Shown here: positions 42,734 to 50,910 of the stretch, in pieces
Layout: every line of letters begins with the position of its first letter
Numbering within the stretch: position 1 is the first letter of the stretch
DNA from: Streptomyces filipinensis
GTDB taxonomy: Bacteria > Actinomycetota > Actinomycetes > Streptomycetales > Streptomycetaceae
Reading direction: 5' to 3'
NCBI RefSeq assembly: GCF_014649495.1
Contig: NZ_BMTD01000006.1
Span: 186,001-250,000 of the forward strand
Length of the DNA stretch: 64,000 nt
Program-made: the position numbers and the translations under genes
Notes under the pieces: generated by a model
What the model saw: only the letters and a program-made list of their open reading frames with translations
Told to the model about the DNA's origin: nothing
Databases searched by the model: none

Positions 42734-43315
42734 ATGCCTTTTCTCACCAGTCCGGTGCTGGCCACCGGAACCCTCGCCCGGCGCCCCCAGCCGACCCTGC
42801 CGACCGGTGACGGTCTGCTGCTGCGCCCGTGGCGGGCCGAGGACGCGCCCGCCGTGTACGCGGCCATGCAGGATCCGGTCATGCAGCAGTGGCACCTGAG
42901 GTCCGCGGACTCCGTGGCGGAGGTAGCCGGCTGGATCGAGCAGTGGCAGACGTACTGGGCGGCGGAACGGAGCGCCCAGTGGGCCGTCGTCCACGAGGCG
43001 ACGGACGAACTGCTGGGCCGGATGGCGCTGCGCCAGCTCCTGCTCGGTGACGGATACGCCGAGATCGCGTACTGGACGGTGGCACAGGCCCGGGGGCGCG
43101 GCGTCGCGGCCCGCGCGGCGACCGCGCTCAGCCGCTGGGCCCTGGACGAGATCGGCTTCCACCGCCTCGAACTCCTGCACGCCGCCGCCAACGAGGCCTC
43201 CTGCCGCGTCGCCGTGAAGGCCGGCTTCGCCCTGGAGGGCACCAAGCGCAGCGCCCTGCTCCACCCCGACGGCTGGCACGACATGCACCTGCACGCCCGC
43301 ATACGCGGCGACTGA
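42734..43315 (+). CDS. GNAT-family N-acetyltransferase (RimJ/RimL-like)
   Basis: A 193-residue acetyl-CoA-dependent transferase. It shows LLLRPWRAEDAPAVYAAMQDP at the start of the fold, QWAVVHEATDELLGRMALRQL, the AcCoA-binding segment EIAYWTVAQARGRGVAARAATALSRW (QxxGxG/A pattern), and LHAAANEASCRVAVKAGFALEG typical of the RimJ/RimL branch. ATG 42734 has AGGAT at a suitable distance; ATG 42725 is an alternative. The substrate (protein N-terminus or small molecule) cannot be told. Confidence 0.85.
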   Translation: MPFLTSPVLATGTLARRPQPTLPTGDGLLLRPWRAEDAPAVYAAMQDPVMQQWHLRSADSVAEVAGWIEQWQTYWAAERSAQWAVVHEATDELLGRMALRQLLLGDGYAEIAYWTVAQARGRGVAARAATALSRWALDEIGFHRLELLHAAANEASCRVAVKAGFALEGTKRSALLHPDGWHDMHLHARIRGD

Positions 43316-43344
43316 GCACCGGGCGGGGACCGGTCGGTGTGAAG

Positions 43345-44286
43345 ATGTGGTCCATGCCCGCCTACGATCTCGCCGGCCGACTCGTCGTCGGTGTCGCCTC
43401 CAGTGCCCTGTTCGATCTGCGCGAGTCGGACGCCGTCTTCCGCGAGCAGGGCGAGGAGGCCTACCGGGCCTATCAGGAGGAGAACCGCGACACCACGTTG
43501 CGGCCGGGTGTCGCCTTCGCCTTCATCCGGCGGCTGCTGTCGCTCAACGACCTCGGCGAGCCGGGGGACCCGCTGGTCGAGGTCATCATCCTGTCCCGCA
43601 ACGACCCCGACACGGGGCTCAGGGTCATGCGGTCGATCCAGACGCACGGGCTGCCGATCAGCCGGGCCGTCTTCATGCAGGGCCGGTCCCCGTACACGTT
43701 CATGCCCGCGCTGAACATGTCGCTGTTCCTGTCGGCGAACGGCGACGACGTGCGGGAGGCCGTCGCCGCCGGACTGCCCGCGGGACATGTCCTCGGAGCG
43801 CCGTGCCCGGACGACCTCGCCGACCGGGAGCTGCGGATCGCGTTCGACTTCGACGGGGTGCTCGCCAGTGACGCCGCCGAGCAGGTGTACCAGTCCGGCG
43901 GACTGGAGGAGTTCCGCGCGCACGAGGCCCGTAACGCGGCGACCCCGCACGATCCCGGGCCGCTGCGTGACTTCCTCGCCGGGGTGAACCGGATACAGCG
44001 CCGGGAGGAGGAGCGGCGCAGGAGCGATCCGGGCTACGCGCTCCGGGTCCACGTCTCCATCGTGACCGCGCGCAACGCCCCCGCCCACGAACGCGCCGTC
44101 AACAGCCTCAAGAAGTGGGGCGTGGCGGTCAACGGCGCCTTCTTCCTCGGCGGCATCGACAAGGGCGCGGTCATGCGGGTGCTGGATCCGCACATCTTCT
44201 TCGACGACCAGGTCACGCACCTGCAGAGCACGTCACGGACCACGCCGAGCGTGCACATCCCGTTCGGCAGGATCAACGAGACCTGA
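43345..44286 (+). CDS. 5'-nucleotidase (cytosolic NT5-like family)
   Basis: Predicted nucleoside 5'-monophosphate phosphatase, about 313 residues, of the PF06189-type family related to animal NT5C1. Visible blocks are VVGVASSALFDLRESD (with D at the nucleophile-like position), VEVIILSRNDPDTGLRVM, the IAFDFDGVLASD HAD-like motif in the middle, VSIVTARNAPAHERA, and GAFFLGGIDKGAVMRVLDPHIFFDD near the end. Three in-frame starts are possible (GTG 43339, ATG 43345, ATG 43354) with no clear ribosome site. It could act in purine/pyrimidine salvage. It converges on the siderophore-interacting protein gene 9 bp away. Confidence 0.82.
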   Translation: MWSMPAYDLAGRLVVGVASSALFDLRESDAVFREQGEEAYRAYQEENRDTTLRPGVAFAFIRRLLSLNDLGEPGDPLVEVIILSRNDPDTGLRVMRSIQTHGLPISRAVFMQGRSPYTFMPALNMSLFLSANGDDVREAVAAGLPAGHVLGAPCPDDLADRELRIAFDFDGVLASDAAEQVYQSGGLEEFRAHEARNAATPHDPGPLRDFLAGVNRIQRREEERRRSDPGYALRVHVSIVTARNAPAHERAVNSLKKWGVAVNGAFFLGGIDKGAVMRVLDPHIFFDDQVTHLQSTSRTTPSVHIPFGRINET

Positions 44287-44295
44287 GCCCGGGGC

Positions 44296-45141
44296 TCAGG
44301 CCGCCGCCGCGCCGCTCTCCTGCTCGGCCTCGATGCGGGCGTTCCAGTCGCGCTTGGAGGCCTGCCAGCCGTCCTCGTTGTGGCCCAGGCGCCAGTACCC
44401 GGAGATCGACAGGTCCGCGCGGGGGATGTCGAGCTCGACCCGCAGCAGCCGGCGCAGCTCCTTCACGAAGCCCGCCTCGCCGTGCACGAACGCGTGCACC
44501 CGGCCCTCGGGGAACTCCAGCGCGCGTACGGCCTGCAGCAGCGCCTCGCCGACCGGCCGGTCCCCGCGGTGCAGCCAGACGACCTCCACCTCGGAGTCGA
44601 TCTTCTGCTCCTCCTCGGGGCCGGACACCTCCACGAAGGCGTGCGCCCGGGCACCGGGGGGCAGCGTCTCCAGGGCCCGGGCGATCGCGGGCAGCGCGCT
44701 CTCGTCGCCGGCGAGCAGGTGCCAGTCGGCGGCCGGGTCGGGGGCGTAGGCGCCGCCGGGGCCCATGAAGCGCACGGGCTCGCCCGGCCGCACCCGGGTG
44801 GCCCACGGGCCGGCCAGGCCCTCGTCGCCGTGGACGACGAAGTCCAGGGTCAGTTCCCGGTGTTGGGGATCCCAGGCGCGCACCGTGTAGGTCCGGGTCA
44901 CCGGCCACTGCTCCCGCGGGAACTCGGCGCGGATCCGCTCCAGGTCGAAGGGCTCGGGGTAGGTGACGCCCTCGGGGCCGAAGAGCAGCTTGACGTAGTG
45001 GTCGGTGCAGGTGTCCGCCGTGAAGTCGGCCAGGCCGTCGCCGCCGAGCACGACCCGCTGCATGTGCGGGGTCAGGCGCTCGGTGCGGATCACATGGGCG
45101 GTACGGGCCTTGCGCGGCTTTCGTACCGGACGCTCTGCCAT
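44296..45141 (-). CDS. Siderophore-interacting protein (FAD-dependent ferric-siderophore reductase, ViuB/YqjH type)
   Basis: Cytoplasmic flavoprotein that releases iron from imported ferric siderophores, 281 residues. The FAD-binding half has ITERLTPHMQRVVLGGDGL-type strands, the RTYTVRAWD FAD motif and FVVHGDEGLAGPWATRVRPGEPVRFMGPGG. The C-terminal SIP domain has DWHLLAGDESALPAIARALE and ends with DLSISGYWRLGHNEDGW, conserved in the family. ATG 45141 is preferred because AGGAGG is 5 nt upstream; the GTG one codon earlier is too close. An iron box lies at 45162-45180 in the promoter, predicting repression by a DtxR/IdeR-type regulator under iron sufficiency. Confidence 0.93.
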   Translation of the reverse strand: MAERPVRKPRKARTAHVIRTERLTPHMQRVVLGGDGLADFTADTCTDHYVKLLFGPEGVTYPEPFDLERIRAEFPREQWPVTRTYTVRAWDPQHRELTLDFVVHGDEGLAGPWATRVRPGEPVRFMGPGGAYAPDPAADWHLLAGDESALPAIARALETLPPGARAHAFVEVSGPEEEQKIDSEVEVVWLHRGDRPVGEALLQAVRALEFPEGRVHAFVHGEAGFVKELRRLLRVELDIPRADLSISGYWRLGHNEDGWQASKRDWNARIEAEQESGAAAA

Positions 45142-45161
45142 CACGACCTCCTGCGGATTGG

Positions 45162-45180
45162 TTAGGTTTACCTAAGTTAG
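45162..45180. promoter_or_regulatory. DtxR/IdeR (DmdR)-type iron box
   Basis: TTAGGTTTACCTAAGTTAG matches the DtxR-type consensus TWAGGTTAGSCTWACCTWA at about 14 of 19 positions on the plus strand. The reverse strand gives a similar score when read in an overlapping register. It begins 21 bp before the SIP start codon, where a bound repressor would block transcription. Confidence 0.78.
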
Positions 45181-45233
45181 CATCTCTCTCCGGGTCAACA
45201 CCTCTTTCGCGAGCGCGGGATGGGAGCCCTTTG

Positions 45234-45247
45234 CCGGAATATTCCGG
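45234..45247. promoter_or_regulatory. 14-bp perfect palindrome CCGGAATATTCCGG
   Basis: A perfect dyad with an AT-rich centre, just downstream of the exonuclease stop and about 93 bp upstream of the SIP gene. It could be part of the exonuclease terminator or a second operator for the SIP gene. Confidence 0.4.
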
Positions 45248-45262
45248 GCCGGGTCACCCGGC
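45248..45262 (-). terminator. Hairpin with the exonuclease stop codon in its loop
   Basis: On the minus strand GCCGGG and CCCGGC flank TGA, the stop codon of the exonuclease gene (45254-45256). The 6-bp arms are perfect. The adjacent 14-bp palindrome extends the structured 3' end. Confidence 0.5.
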
Positions 45263-46174
45263 GAGCGTGGCCAGCAGCCGCTGCAGCGAGCCGCCGAGCC
45301 CCCACCGCCTGGCCAGCTGCTCCAGCGCCGCCGCGTCCCGTGGGGTGTGCGGCAGGGTGGTGTCGACATCCGGCAGCGGCACGTCGTCGGCCACCCGCAC
45401 CACCTTCGGCGCGACCGCGACATAGGGCCGGGCCTCGGTGAGCCGCTTGCGCTGCGACGGCGTGAGCTTCGCCTGGGGGTCGTCGACCGCCGCCATGATC
45501 CCGGCCAGGTCGCCGAACTCGGCGAGCAGCTTGGCGGCCGTCTTCTCGCCGATCCCGGCCACGCCCGGCAGGCCGTCGCTCGGGTCACCGCGCAGCAGTG
45601 CGAGATCCGCGTACCCGCGCCCGTCGACCCCATACTTCTCGCGCAGCACCGCCTCGTCGGTCAGCTGCAGCGTGCCGACGCCCTTCAGCGGGTACAGCAC
45701 CCGGATCCCGCGCGCGTCGTCCACCAGCTGGTACAGATCGCGGTCGCCCGTGACGATGTCCACCGGGCCCGCGGCGTGCGCCGTGAACGTGCCGATCACG
45801 TCGTCCGCCTCGTACCGCGCGACGCCGACCCGGGCGATGCCGAGCGCGTCCAGCACGTCCTCGATGACCGGCACCTGCGGGGAGAGGGTGTCCGGCACCT
45901 CCTCCTCGTCCGGCGCGCCCTCGTGCTCCTCGGCGACCCGGTGCGCCTTGTAGGTGGGGATGAGGTCCACCCGCCACCGCGGCCGCCAGTCGGCGTCCAT
46001 GCAGGCCACCAGCTGGTCCGGCCGGTGGTCCTTGACCAGCCGGTCGATGAAGTCCAGCAGTCCGCGCACGGCGTTCACGGGCGTGCCGTCCGGGGCCTTC
46101 ACGGAGTCCGGGACGCCGAAGTAGGCGCGGAAGTACAGCGATGCGGTGTCGAGGAGCATGAGTCGTCCGGTCAC
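45254..46174 (-). CDS. 5'-3' exonuclease (PolI N-terminal domain-like, flap nuclease)
   Basis: Stand-alone 5'-nuclease of about 306 residues, related to the N-domain of DNA polymerase I. It begins VTGRLMLLDTASLYFRAYFGVPD with the first metal-binding Asp. It has LVACMDADWRPRWRVDLIPTYKAHR (helical arch), YEADDVIGTFTAHAAGPVDIVTGDRDLYQLV with the acidic metal ligands, and the helix-hairpin-helix LRGDPSDGLPGVAGIGEKTAAKLL. No polymerase domain follows. The start is set at GTG 46174; a shorter ATG at 46159 is possible. Such proteins act in primer removal and repair alongside PolA. It is divergent from the betaine transporter operon. Confidence 0.9.
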   Translation of the reverse strand: MTGRLMLLDTASLYFRAYFGVPDSVKAPDGTPVNAVRGLLDFIDRLVKDHRPDQLVACMDADWRPRWRVDLIPTYKAHRVAEEHEGAPDEEEVPDTLSPQVPVIEDVLDALGIARVGVARYEADDVIGTFTAHAAGPVDIVTGDRDLYQLVDDARGIRVLYPLKGVGTLQLTDEAVLREKYGVDGRGYADLALLRGDPSDGLPGVAGIGEKTAAKLLAEFGDLAGIMAAVDDPQAKLTPSQRKRLTEARPYVAVAPKVVRVADDVPLPDVDTTLPHTPRDAAALEQLARRWGLGGSLQRLLATLAG

Positions 46175-46300
46175 GTTCGCATCATGCCGTACGCCACGGA
46201 CCGTCACGATGATGTGAGGTAAGTCACTTAAAAGTTTGACCATGTTGATCTCGGGGAGGCGCGGCCAGTTGTGTCCCTGCCCCCGAGACGAGAGGTACGC

Positions 46301-47377
46301 GTGCAATCGAGGCTTGAGGCCGAGCACCTGTTCAAGGTGTTCGGCAGACGACCGGACGACGCGGTGGAACGCCTGCGGCAGGGCGCCGAGAGAGAGGAAC
46401 TGCGCGCCGGCGGCACCACCGCCGCCGTGATCGACGCCTCGTTCCGCGTGGAGGCCGGTGAGATCTTCGTGGTCATGGGCCTGTCGGGCTCCGGCAAGTC
46501 CACCCTGCTGCGCATGCTCAACGGACTGCTGGGACCGACCGCGGGCAGCGTCCGCTTCGACGGCCAGGACCTGACCGCGCTCACCGCCCGCGAACTGCGC
46601 GAGCTGCGCTCGAAGAAGATCAGCATGGTGTTCCAGCACTTCGCGCTGTTCCCGCACCGCTGCGTCCGCGACAACGCCGCCTACGGCCTGGAAGTGCAGG
46701 GCGTGCCCCGCGCCGAGCGCGAACGCCGCGCCGACGAGGCGCTCGCCCTGTGCGGCCTGGCCGGCTGGGAGAAGTCCTGGCCCGACGAGCTGTCCGGCGG
46801 CATGCAGCAGCGCGTCGGCCTCGCCCGCGCCCTCGCCACCGACGCCGACCTGCTGCTGATGGACGAGTCCTTCAGCGCCCTGGACCCGCTGATCCGCCGC
46901 GACATGCAGGACCAGCTGCTGGAGCTGCAGAAGACCCTGAAGAAGACCATCGTCTTCATCACCCACGACCTCAACGAGGCCATGCGCCTCGGCGACCGCG
47001 TCGCCGTGATGCGCGACGGCCGCATCGTGCAGACCGGCGCCGCCGAGGACATCCTGCTGCGCCCCGCGAACGACTACGTCGCCTCCTTCATCCAGGACGT
47101 CGACCGCTCGCGCGTGCTGACGGCGGGCGCCCTCATGGACACCTCGGTCACGGCCGCCGCCCCCTCGTGCGGCTGCGAGACCGCGACCCGCGAGACCCCG
47201 TTCGCGCAGCTGTGCGCGATCAGCGCCCGGCTGTCCCACCGCGTCTCGGTGGTGGACGCGGCGAACCGGGTCGTCGGTGTCGTTCCCAGGCAGCGACTGG
47301 TCGGCTTCCTCGGCGACGAGACGGCCGCTCCCGCCCCCTGCGACAACCCGGAGGGGAAGGTGATCAGCCGTGCCTAG
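46301..47377 (+). CDS. Glycine betaine/proline ABC transporter ATPase (OpuAA/ProV type)
   Basis: ATP-binding subunit of an osmoprotectant importer, 358 residues. Walker A GLSGSGKSTLLRM lies near residue 56, the Q-loop FQHFALFPHR, the signature LSGGMQQRVGLARAL, Walker B LLLMDESFSALDP, and H-loop FITHDLNEAM. A CBS-like C-terminal regulatory segment (about 275-345) is degenerate and contains CGCETATRETPF. I chose GTG 46301 because GAGAGGTACGC precedes it; a GTG at 46271 lacks a good site. It overlaps the permease gene by 8 bp. Confidence 0.93.
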   Translation: MQSRLEAEHLFKVFGRRPDDAVERLRQGAEREELRAGGTTAAVIDASFRVEAGEIFVVMGLSGSGKSTLLRMLNGLLGPTAGSVRFDGQDLTALTARELRELRSKKISMVFQHFALFPHRCVRDNAAYGLEVQGVPRAERERRADEALALCGLAGWEKSWPDELSGGMQQRVGLARALATDADLLLMDESFSALDPLIRRDMQDQLLELQKTLKKTIVFITHDLNEAMRLGDRVAVMRDGRIVQTGAAEDILLRPANDYVASFIQDVDRSRVLTAGALMDTSVTAAAPSCGCETATRETPFAQLCAISARLSHRVSVVDAANRVVGVVPRQRLVGFLGDETAAPAPCDNPEGKVISRA

Positions 47378-49184
47378 GATCCACCTCGGCGACTGGGTCG
47401 ACTCCGGCGTCAAGTGGCTGCTCGACCACCTCTCCTGGCTCTTCGACGCCGTCAAGGCGGTCATGGAGAGCATGTACGACGGCACCGACGCCGTGCTCGG
47501 CGCGCCCCAGCCGCTGCTGATGGCCGGCATCCTCGCCGTCCTCGCCTGGTGGCTGCGCGGCCTCACCGCCGGTGTCCTCGCCTTCGCCGGGTTCGCGCTG
47601 GTCGACTCGCTCGCCCTGTGGGACGAGGCCATGTCCACGCTCTCCCTGGTCCTGGTGGCCACCGTGCTCGCGCTGGTGATCTCCGTCCCGCTGGGCATCT
47701 GGGCGGCCCGCTCCAGGACGGTCAGCGCGACCGTGCGACCCGTCCTGGACCTGCTGCAGACCATGCCGTCGATGGTGCTGCTGATCCCGGCCATGCTCTT
47801 CTTCGGCCTCGGCACCGCCCCCGGGGTCGTCGCCACCCTGATCTTCGCGCTCGCCCCCGGCGTCCGCATGACCGAGCTGGGCATCCGGCAGGTCGACGCC
47901 GAACTGGTCGAGGCCGCCGAGGCGTTCGGCACCACCCCGCGCCGCATCCTCTGGCGCGTCCAGCTGCCGCTCGCCCTGCCGACCGTCATGGCGGGCGTCA
48001 ACCAGGTGATCATGCTGGGCCTGTCCATGGTCGTCATCGCCGGCATGGTCGGCACCGGCGGCCTCGGCGGTGCCGTCAACGAGGCCATCGGCCAGGTCGA
48101 CATCGGCCACGGCTTCGAGGCGGGCGTCGGCATCGTCGTCCTCGCCATCTACCTGGACCGGATCACCGGCGCGCTCGGCACCCAGCTCTCCCCGCTGGGC
48201 CGCAGGGCCGCCGCGAAGGCCCGCACGCGCGTGTGGTCGTACCGCCCGCGCCCGGCCGTCGCGGTCGTCGGCGTGGTCGTGCTCGCCCTGGTCGCGGGCG
48301 GCATGGGCGTCTTCGGCCGCTCCGCCGGCACCTCCGAGGCCGCCGGCCCGGACATCGGCAAGGGCAAGGAGATCAGGATCGGCTACATCCCCTGGGACGA
48401 GGGCATCGCCTCCACCTTCCTCTGGAAGGAGATCCTGGAGGAGCGCGGCTTCAAGGTCACCACCACCCAGTACACGGCCGGCCCGCTCTACACCGGCCTC
48501 GCCACCGGCCAGCTCGACTTCCAGACCGACTCCTGGCTGCCCACCACCCACGCCGAGTACTGGAAGAAGTACGGCACGCAGCTCGACGACCTCGGCAAGT
48601 GGTACGGCCCCACCTCCCTGGAGCTGACCGTCCCGTCGTATGTCAGGGACGTGAACTCTCTGGCGGACCTCAAGGACCACGCCTCCGAGTTCGGCGGGAA
48701 GATCGTCGGCATCGAGCCCAGCGCGGGCATGATGGGCCTGCTCAAGAGCAAGGTCCTCAAGGAGTACGGCCTTCAGGGCAGCTATGACGTGATCGACGGC
48801 TCCACGTCGGCCATGCTCTCCGAGCTGAGGCGCGCCTACACCAAGAAGCAGCCGGTCGTCGTCACCCTCTGGTCCCCGCACTGGGCCTACAGCGACTACG
48901 ACCTGAAGAAGCTCAAGGACCCCCGGGGCGCCTGGGGCGAGGGCGACGGCGTGCACACCCTGGCCCGCAAGGGCTTCGCTGCCGACAACCCGCAGGTCGG
49001 GCGCTGGCTGAAGGACTTCTCCATGACCGAGAAGCAGCTCACCGGCCTGGAGTCGCAGATCCAGAAGGCCGGCAAGGGCGAGGAGCAGGACGCCGTCCGC
49101 GGCTGGCTCCGCCGGCACCCCGGGCTGCTCGACCACTGGGCCCCGGTCGCCGGGAAGGACGCCCGGAGCCAGGCGGCCGGGTGA
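47370..49184 (+). CDS. Glycine betaine ABC transporter permease fused to substrate-binding domain (OpuABC type)
   Basis: A 604-residue fusion of a ProW-like permease and a ProX/OpuAC-like binding protein. Residues 1-310 include about seven membrane segments with the EAA loop EAAEAFGTTPRRILWRVQLPLALP. After a further membrane segment around 295-320 the extracellular binding domain runs from about 330 to 600: IRIGYIPWDEGIASTFLWKEIL, DFQTDSWLPTTHAEYW, VIDGSTSAMLSELRRAY, LWSPHWAYSDYDLKKL. Aromatic residues (W and Y clusters) fit quaternary-ammonium binding. GTG 47370 lies inside the end of the ATPase gene, so translation is coupled. The two genes make a complete importer. Confidence 0.94.
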   Translation: MPRIHLGDWVDSGVKWLLDHLSWLFDAVKAVMESMYDGTDAVLGAPQPLLMAGILAVLAWWLRGLTAGVLAFAGFALVDSLALWDEAMSTLSLVLVATVLALVISVPLGIWAARSRTVSATVRPVLDLLQTMPSMVLLIPAMLFFGLGTAPGVVATLIFALAPGVRMTELGIRQVDAELVEAAEAFGTTPRRILWRVQLPLALPTVMAGVNQVIMLGLSMVVIAGMVGTGGLGGAVNEAIGQVDIGHGFEAGVGIVVLAIYLDRITGALGTQLSPLGRRAAAKARTRVWSYRPRPAVAVVGVVVLALVAGGMGVFGRSAGTSEAAGPDIGKGKEIRIGYIPWDEGIASTFLWKEILEERGFKVTTTQYTAGPLYTGLATGQLDFQTDSWLPTTHAEYWKKYGTQLDDLGKWYGPTSLELTVPSYVRDVNSLADLKDHASEFGGKIVGIEPSAGMMGLLKSKVLKEYGLQGSYDVIDGSTSAMLSELRRAYTKKQPVVVTLWSPHWAYSDYDLKKLKDPRGAWGEGDGVHTLARKGFAADNPQVGRWLKDFSMTEKQLTGLESQIQKAGKGEEQDAVRGWLRRHPGLLDHWAPVAGKDARSQAAG

Positions 49185-49568
49185 CCTGACCCTCCCGGAC
49201 CGCCACCCGAGGGGCGGGCGCCGCCGTACGCCGCAGGGCGTCCGGCGGGTCCGCCCCTCGCGGCGTCGCGCGGTACGGCAAGAATCCGGCCAATCACTGA
49301 GGGTGATGACCGTTGGCCTGTGCGGAGGCGTGCGGCCCAGCTGGTCGGCATATTCACCCCCGTTGGGTACTCGGCCCCAGGAGAGCCCGAGCCCCCGTCA
49401 TGCTGGCGCGAACCGTGAGGGTGGAGGCTCGGCGGTGTGCCGGGGATGTGACAGGGGCGTGAAACGGTTTGCCGAACATGCGTAGGGTGCAGAGAAGTCA
49501 TCAGACGGGTCCGTCCCGACCCGGGCACCCGGACAGCGGCACGACGAGCGAGGGAGGGAGCCGGAGCG
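49185..49568. other. Gap of 384 bp between betaine importer and XRE regulator
   Basis: It contains the hairpin at 49208-49260 and a -10-like TAGGGT at 49483-49488, about 80 bp before the regulator start. I see no supportable gene. Confidence 0.5.
49208..49260 (+). terminator. Terminator-like inverted repeat after the betaine importer
   Basis: CGAGGGGCGG (49208-49217) pairs exactly with CCGCCCCTCG (49251-49260). The 33-nt interior is itself GC-rich and can fold. It starts 24 bp after the stop codon. Confidence 0.6.
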
Positions 49569-50138
49569 ATGGGCGACCACAAAGAACAGCCCGTGCGGGT
49601 GGGCGCGGCCGTCCGGCGGCGCCGCCGGGCCCTGGAGCTGACCCTCGCCGTCGTGGCCGAGCGCACCGGTCTGTCGGTGCCGTTCCTCAGCCAGGTCGAG
49701 AACGACCGGGCCCGCCCCAGCCGCACCTCGCTGGAGAAGCTGGCCGACGCCCTGCGCACCACGGCCGTCGAACTCCTCGCCGCCGCCGATCCGGCGGCCA
49801 GCGTGGACGTCGTGCGCGCCGACCCGGCCGACCCGGACGACTTCGAGCCCCGCACCCGCTCGCTGGTGCGCGGCCACCACCAGCTGCACGCCTCCGAGTT
49901 CATCGGCGACCACGACGCCGGCCGCGAGTTCCAGCACCGCAACGACGAGCTGATGTACGTCGCCGACGGTGCGGTGGAGATCGAGGCGGAGGGGCGCGCG
50001 TATCGCCTCGGTCGCGGCGACACCCTGTATCTGACCGGCGGGGTACGGCACCGGTGGCGGGCGACGGTGCCGGATACGCGGGTCATCGTGGTGGCGGTCG
50101 CCGAACACATCGAGGCCGTACAGGACCGCTCACGCTAG
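49569..50138 (+). CDS. XRE-family regulator with C-terminal cupin domain
   Basis: A 189-residue transcription factor. An XRE helix-turn-helix (about 10-70: VGAAVRRRRRALELTLAVVAERTGLSV, FLSQVENDRARPSRTSLEKLADAL) is followed by a cupin barrel (about 105-185: HASEFIGDHDAGREFQHRNDELMYVADGAVEIEAEGR, GDTLYLTGGVRHRWRA). HTH-cupin proteins typically sense small metabolites. ATG 49569 follows GAGGGAGGGAGCCGGAGCG. It is 22 bp upstream of the BtuF-like gene, so they may be co-transcribed. The ligand is unknown. Confidence 0.88.
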   Translation: MGDHKEQPVRVGAAVRRRRRALELTLAVVAERTGLSVPFLSQVENDRARPSRTSLEKLADALRTTAVELLAAADPAASVDVVRADPADPDDFEPRTRSLVRGHHQLHASEFIGDHDAGREFQHRNDELMYVADGAVEIEAEGRAYRLGRGDTLYLTGGVRHRWRATVPDTRVIVVAVAEHIEAVQDRSR

Positions 50139-50160
50139 TCGGTGGCCGGAGGATTTCGTC

Positions 50161-50910
50161 GTGGCCGGTCGCGCACGTCCCCCCGTCGGGGCGCGGGTCG
50201 TCTCCCTGGTGCCGTCCCTCACCGAGGCGGTGGCCGTCACGCTCCCCGGAGCCCTCGTCGGCGTCACGGACTGGTGCACCCACCCGGCCGGCCTGGACGT
50301 CACCCGGATCGGCGGCACGAAGAACCCGCAGCTCGACCGTATCCTCGCCCTCGCCCCCGACCTGGTGATCGCCAACGAGGAGGAGAACCGCGCCCCGGAC
50401 CTCGACGCCCTTCGCGCCGCGGGCCTTCGCGTGCTGGTCACCGAGGTGCGGAGCGTGCCGCAGGCCTTCGCGGAGCTGGACCGGGTGCTCGCCGCGTGCG
50501 GTGCGCCGCGGCGTCCGGGCTGGCTGGCACGGGCGGAGGCCGCCTGGACGGCGCCGCCGCGGCCGCAGGGCCGTACGAGGGCGGTCGTACCGATCTGGCG
50601 CCGGCCGTGGATGGTCCTGGGCCGGGACACCTTCGCGGGCGACGTCCTGGCCCGGCTCGGCGTCGACCACCGCTACGCCGGCCACCCCGAGCGCTACCCC
50701 CGCGTGCCGCTGGAGGAACTGCGCGCCGCGGCCCCGGACCTGGTGGTGCTGCCCGACGAGCCCTACCGCTTCACCGCCGACGACGGCCCGGAGTCCTTCC
50801 CCGGGCTGCCCTGCGCCCTGGTCAGCGGGCGGCACCTGACCTGGTACGGCCCGTCGCTGGCCGAAGCACCCCGGGTGCTGGCCGAGGCGCTGTCGGCAGC
50901 TCGCCGCTGA
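50161..50910 (+). CDS. BtuF-like helical-backbone metal/cobalamin receptor domain without signal peptide
   Basis: A 249-residue protein of the class III binding-protein fold: VVSLVPSLTEAVAVTL, LVGVTDWCTHP, IGGTKNPQLDRILALAPDLVIANEEENRAPDL, FAELDRVLAA, VVPIWRRPWMVLGRDTFAGDVLARLG, and APDLVVLPDEPYRF. These are the hallmarks of BtuF and siderophore-binding proteins. No signal peptide or lipobox is present: the coding start VAGRARPPVGARVVSLVPS goes directly into the fold, and GTG 50161 has GGAGG 5-6 nt upstream. So the protein is probably cytoplasmic, and no permease is adjacent. Its 3' end overlaps the convergent TDT gene by 89 bp. Confidence 0.85.
   Translation: MAGRARPPVGARVVSLVPSLTEAVAVTLPGALVGVTDWCTHPAGLDVTRIGGTKNPQLDRILALAPDLVIANEEENRAPDLDALRAAGLRVLVTEVRSVPQAFAELDRVLAACGAPRRPGWLARAEAAWTAPPRPQGRTRAVVPIWRRPWMVLGRDTFAGDVLARLGVDHRYAGHPERYPRVPLEELRAAAPDLVVLPDEPYRFTADDGPESFPGLPCALVSGRHLTWYGPSLAEAPRVLAEALSAARR

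Noticed and set aside
46228..46300. Longer N-terminus for the betaine ATPase or a riboswitch upstream
   Set aside because: GTG 46301 has the better ribosome site, and I see no conserved riboswitch fold in the short AT-rich leader.
47364..49136. Long antisense frame opposite the betaine permease
   Set aside because: Composition-driven shadow; no domain, no ribosome site.
49303..49485. Small frame in the gap before the XRE regulator
   Set aside because: No ribosome site, no recognisable motif, and biased composition; not supportable as a gene.
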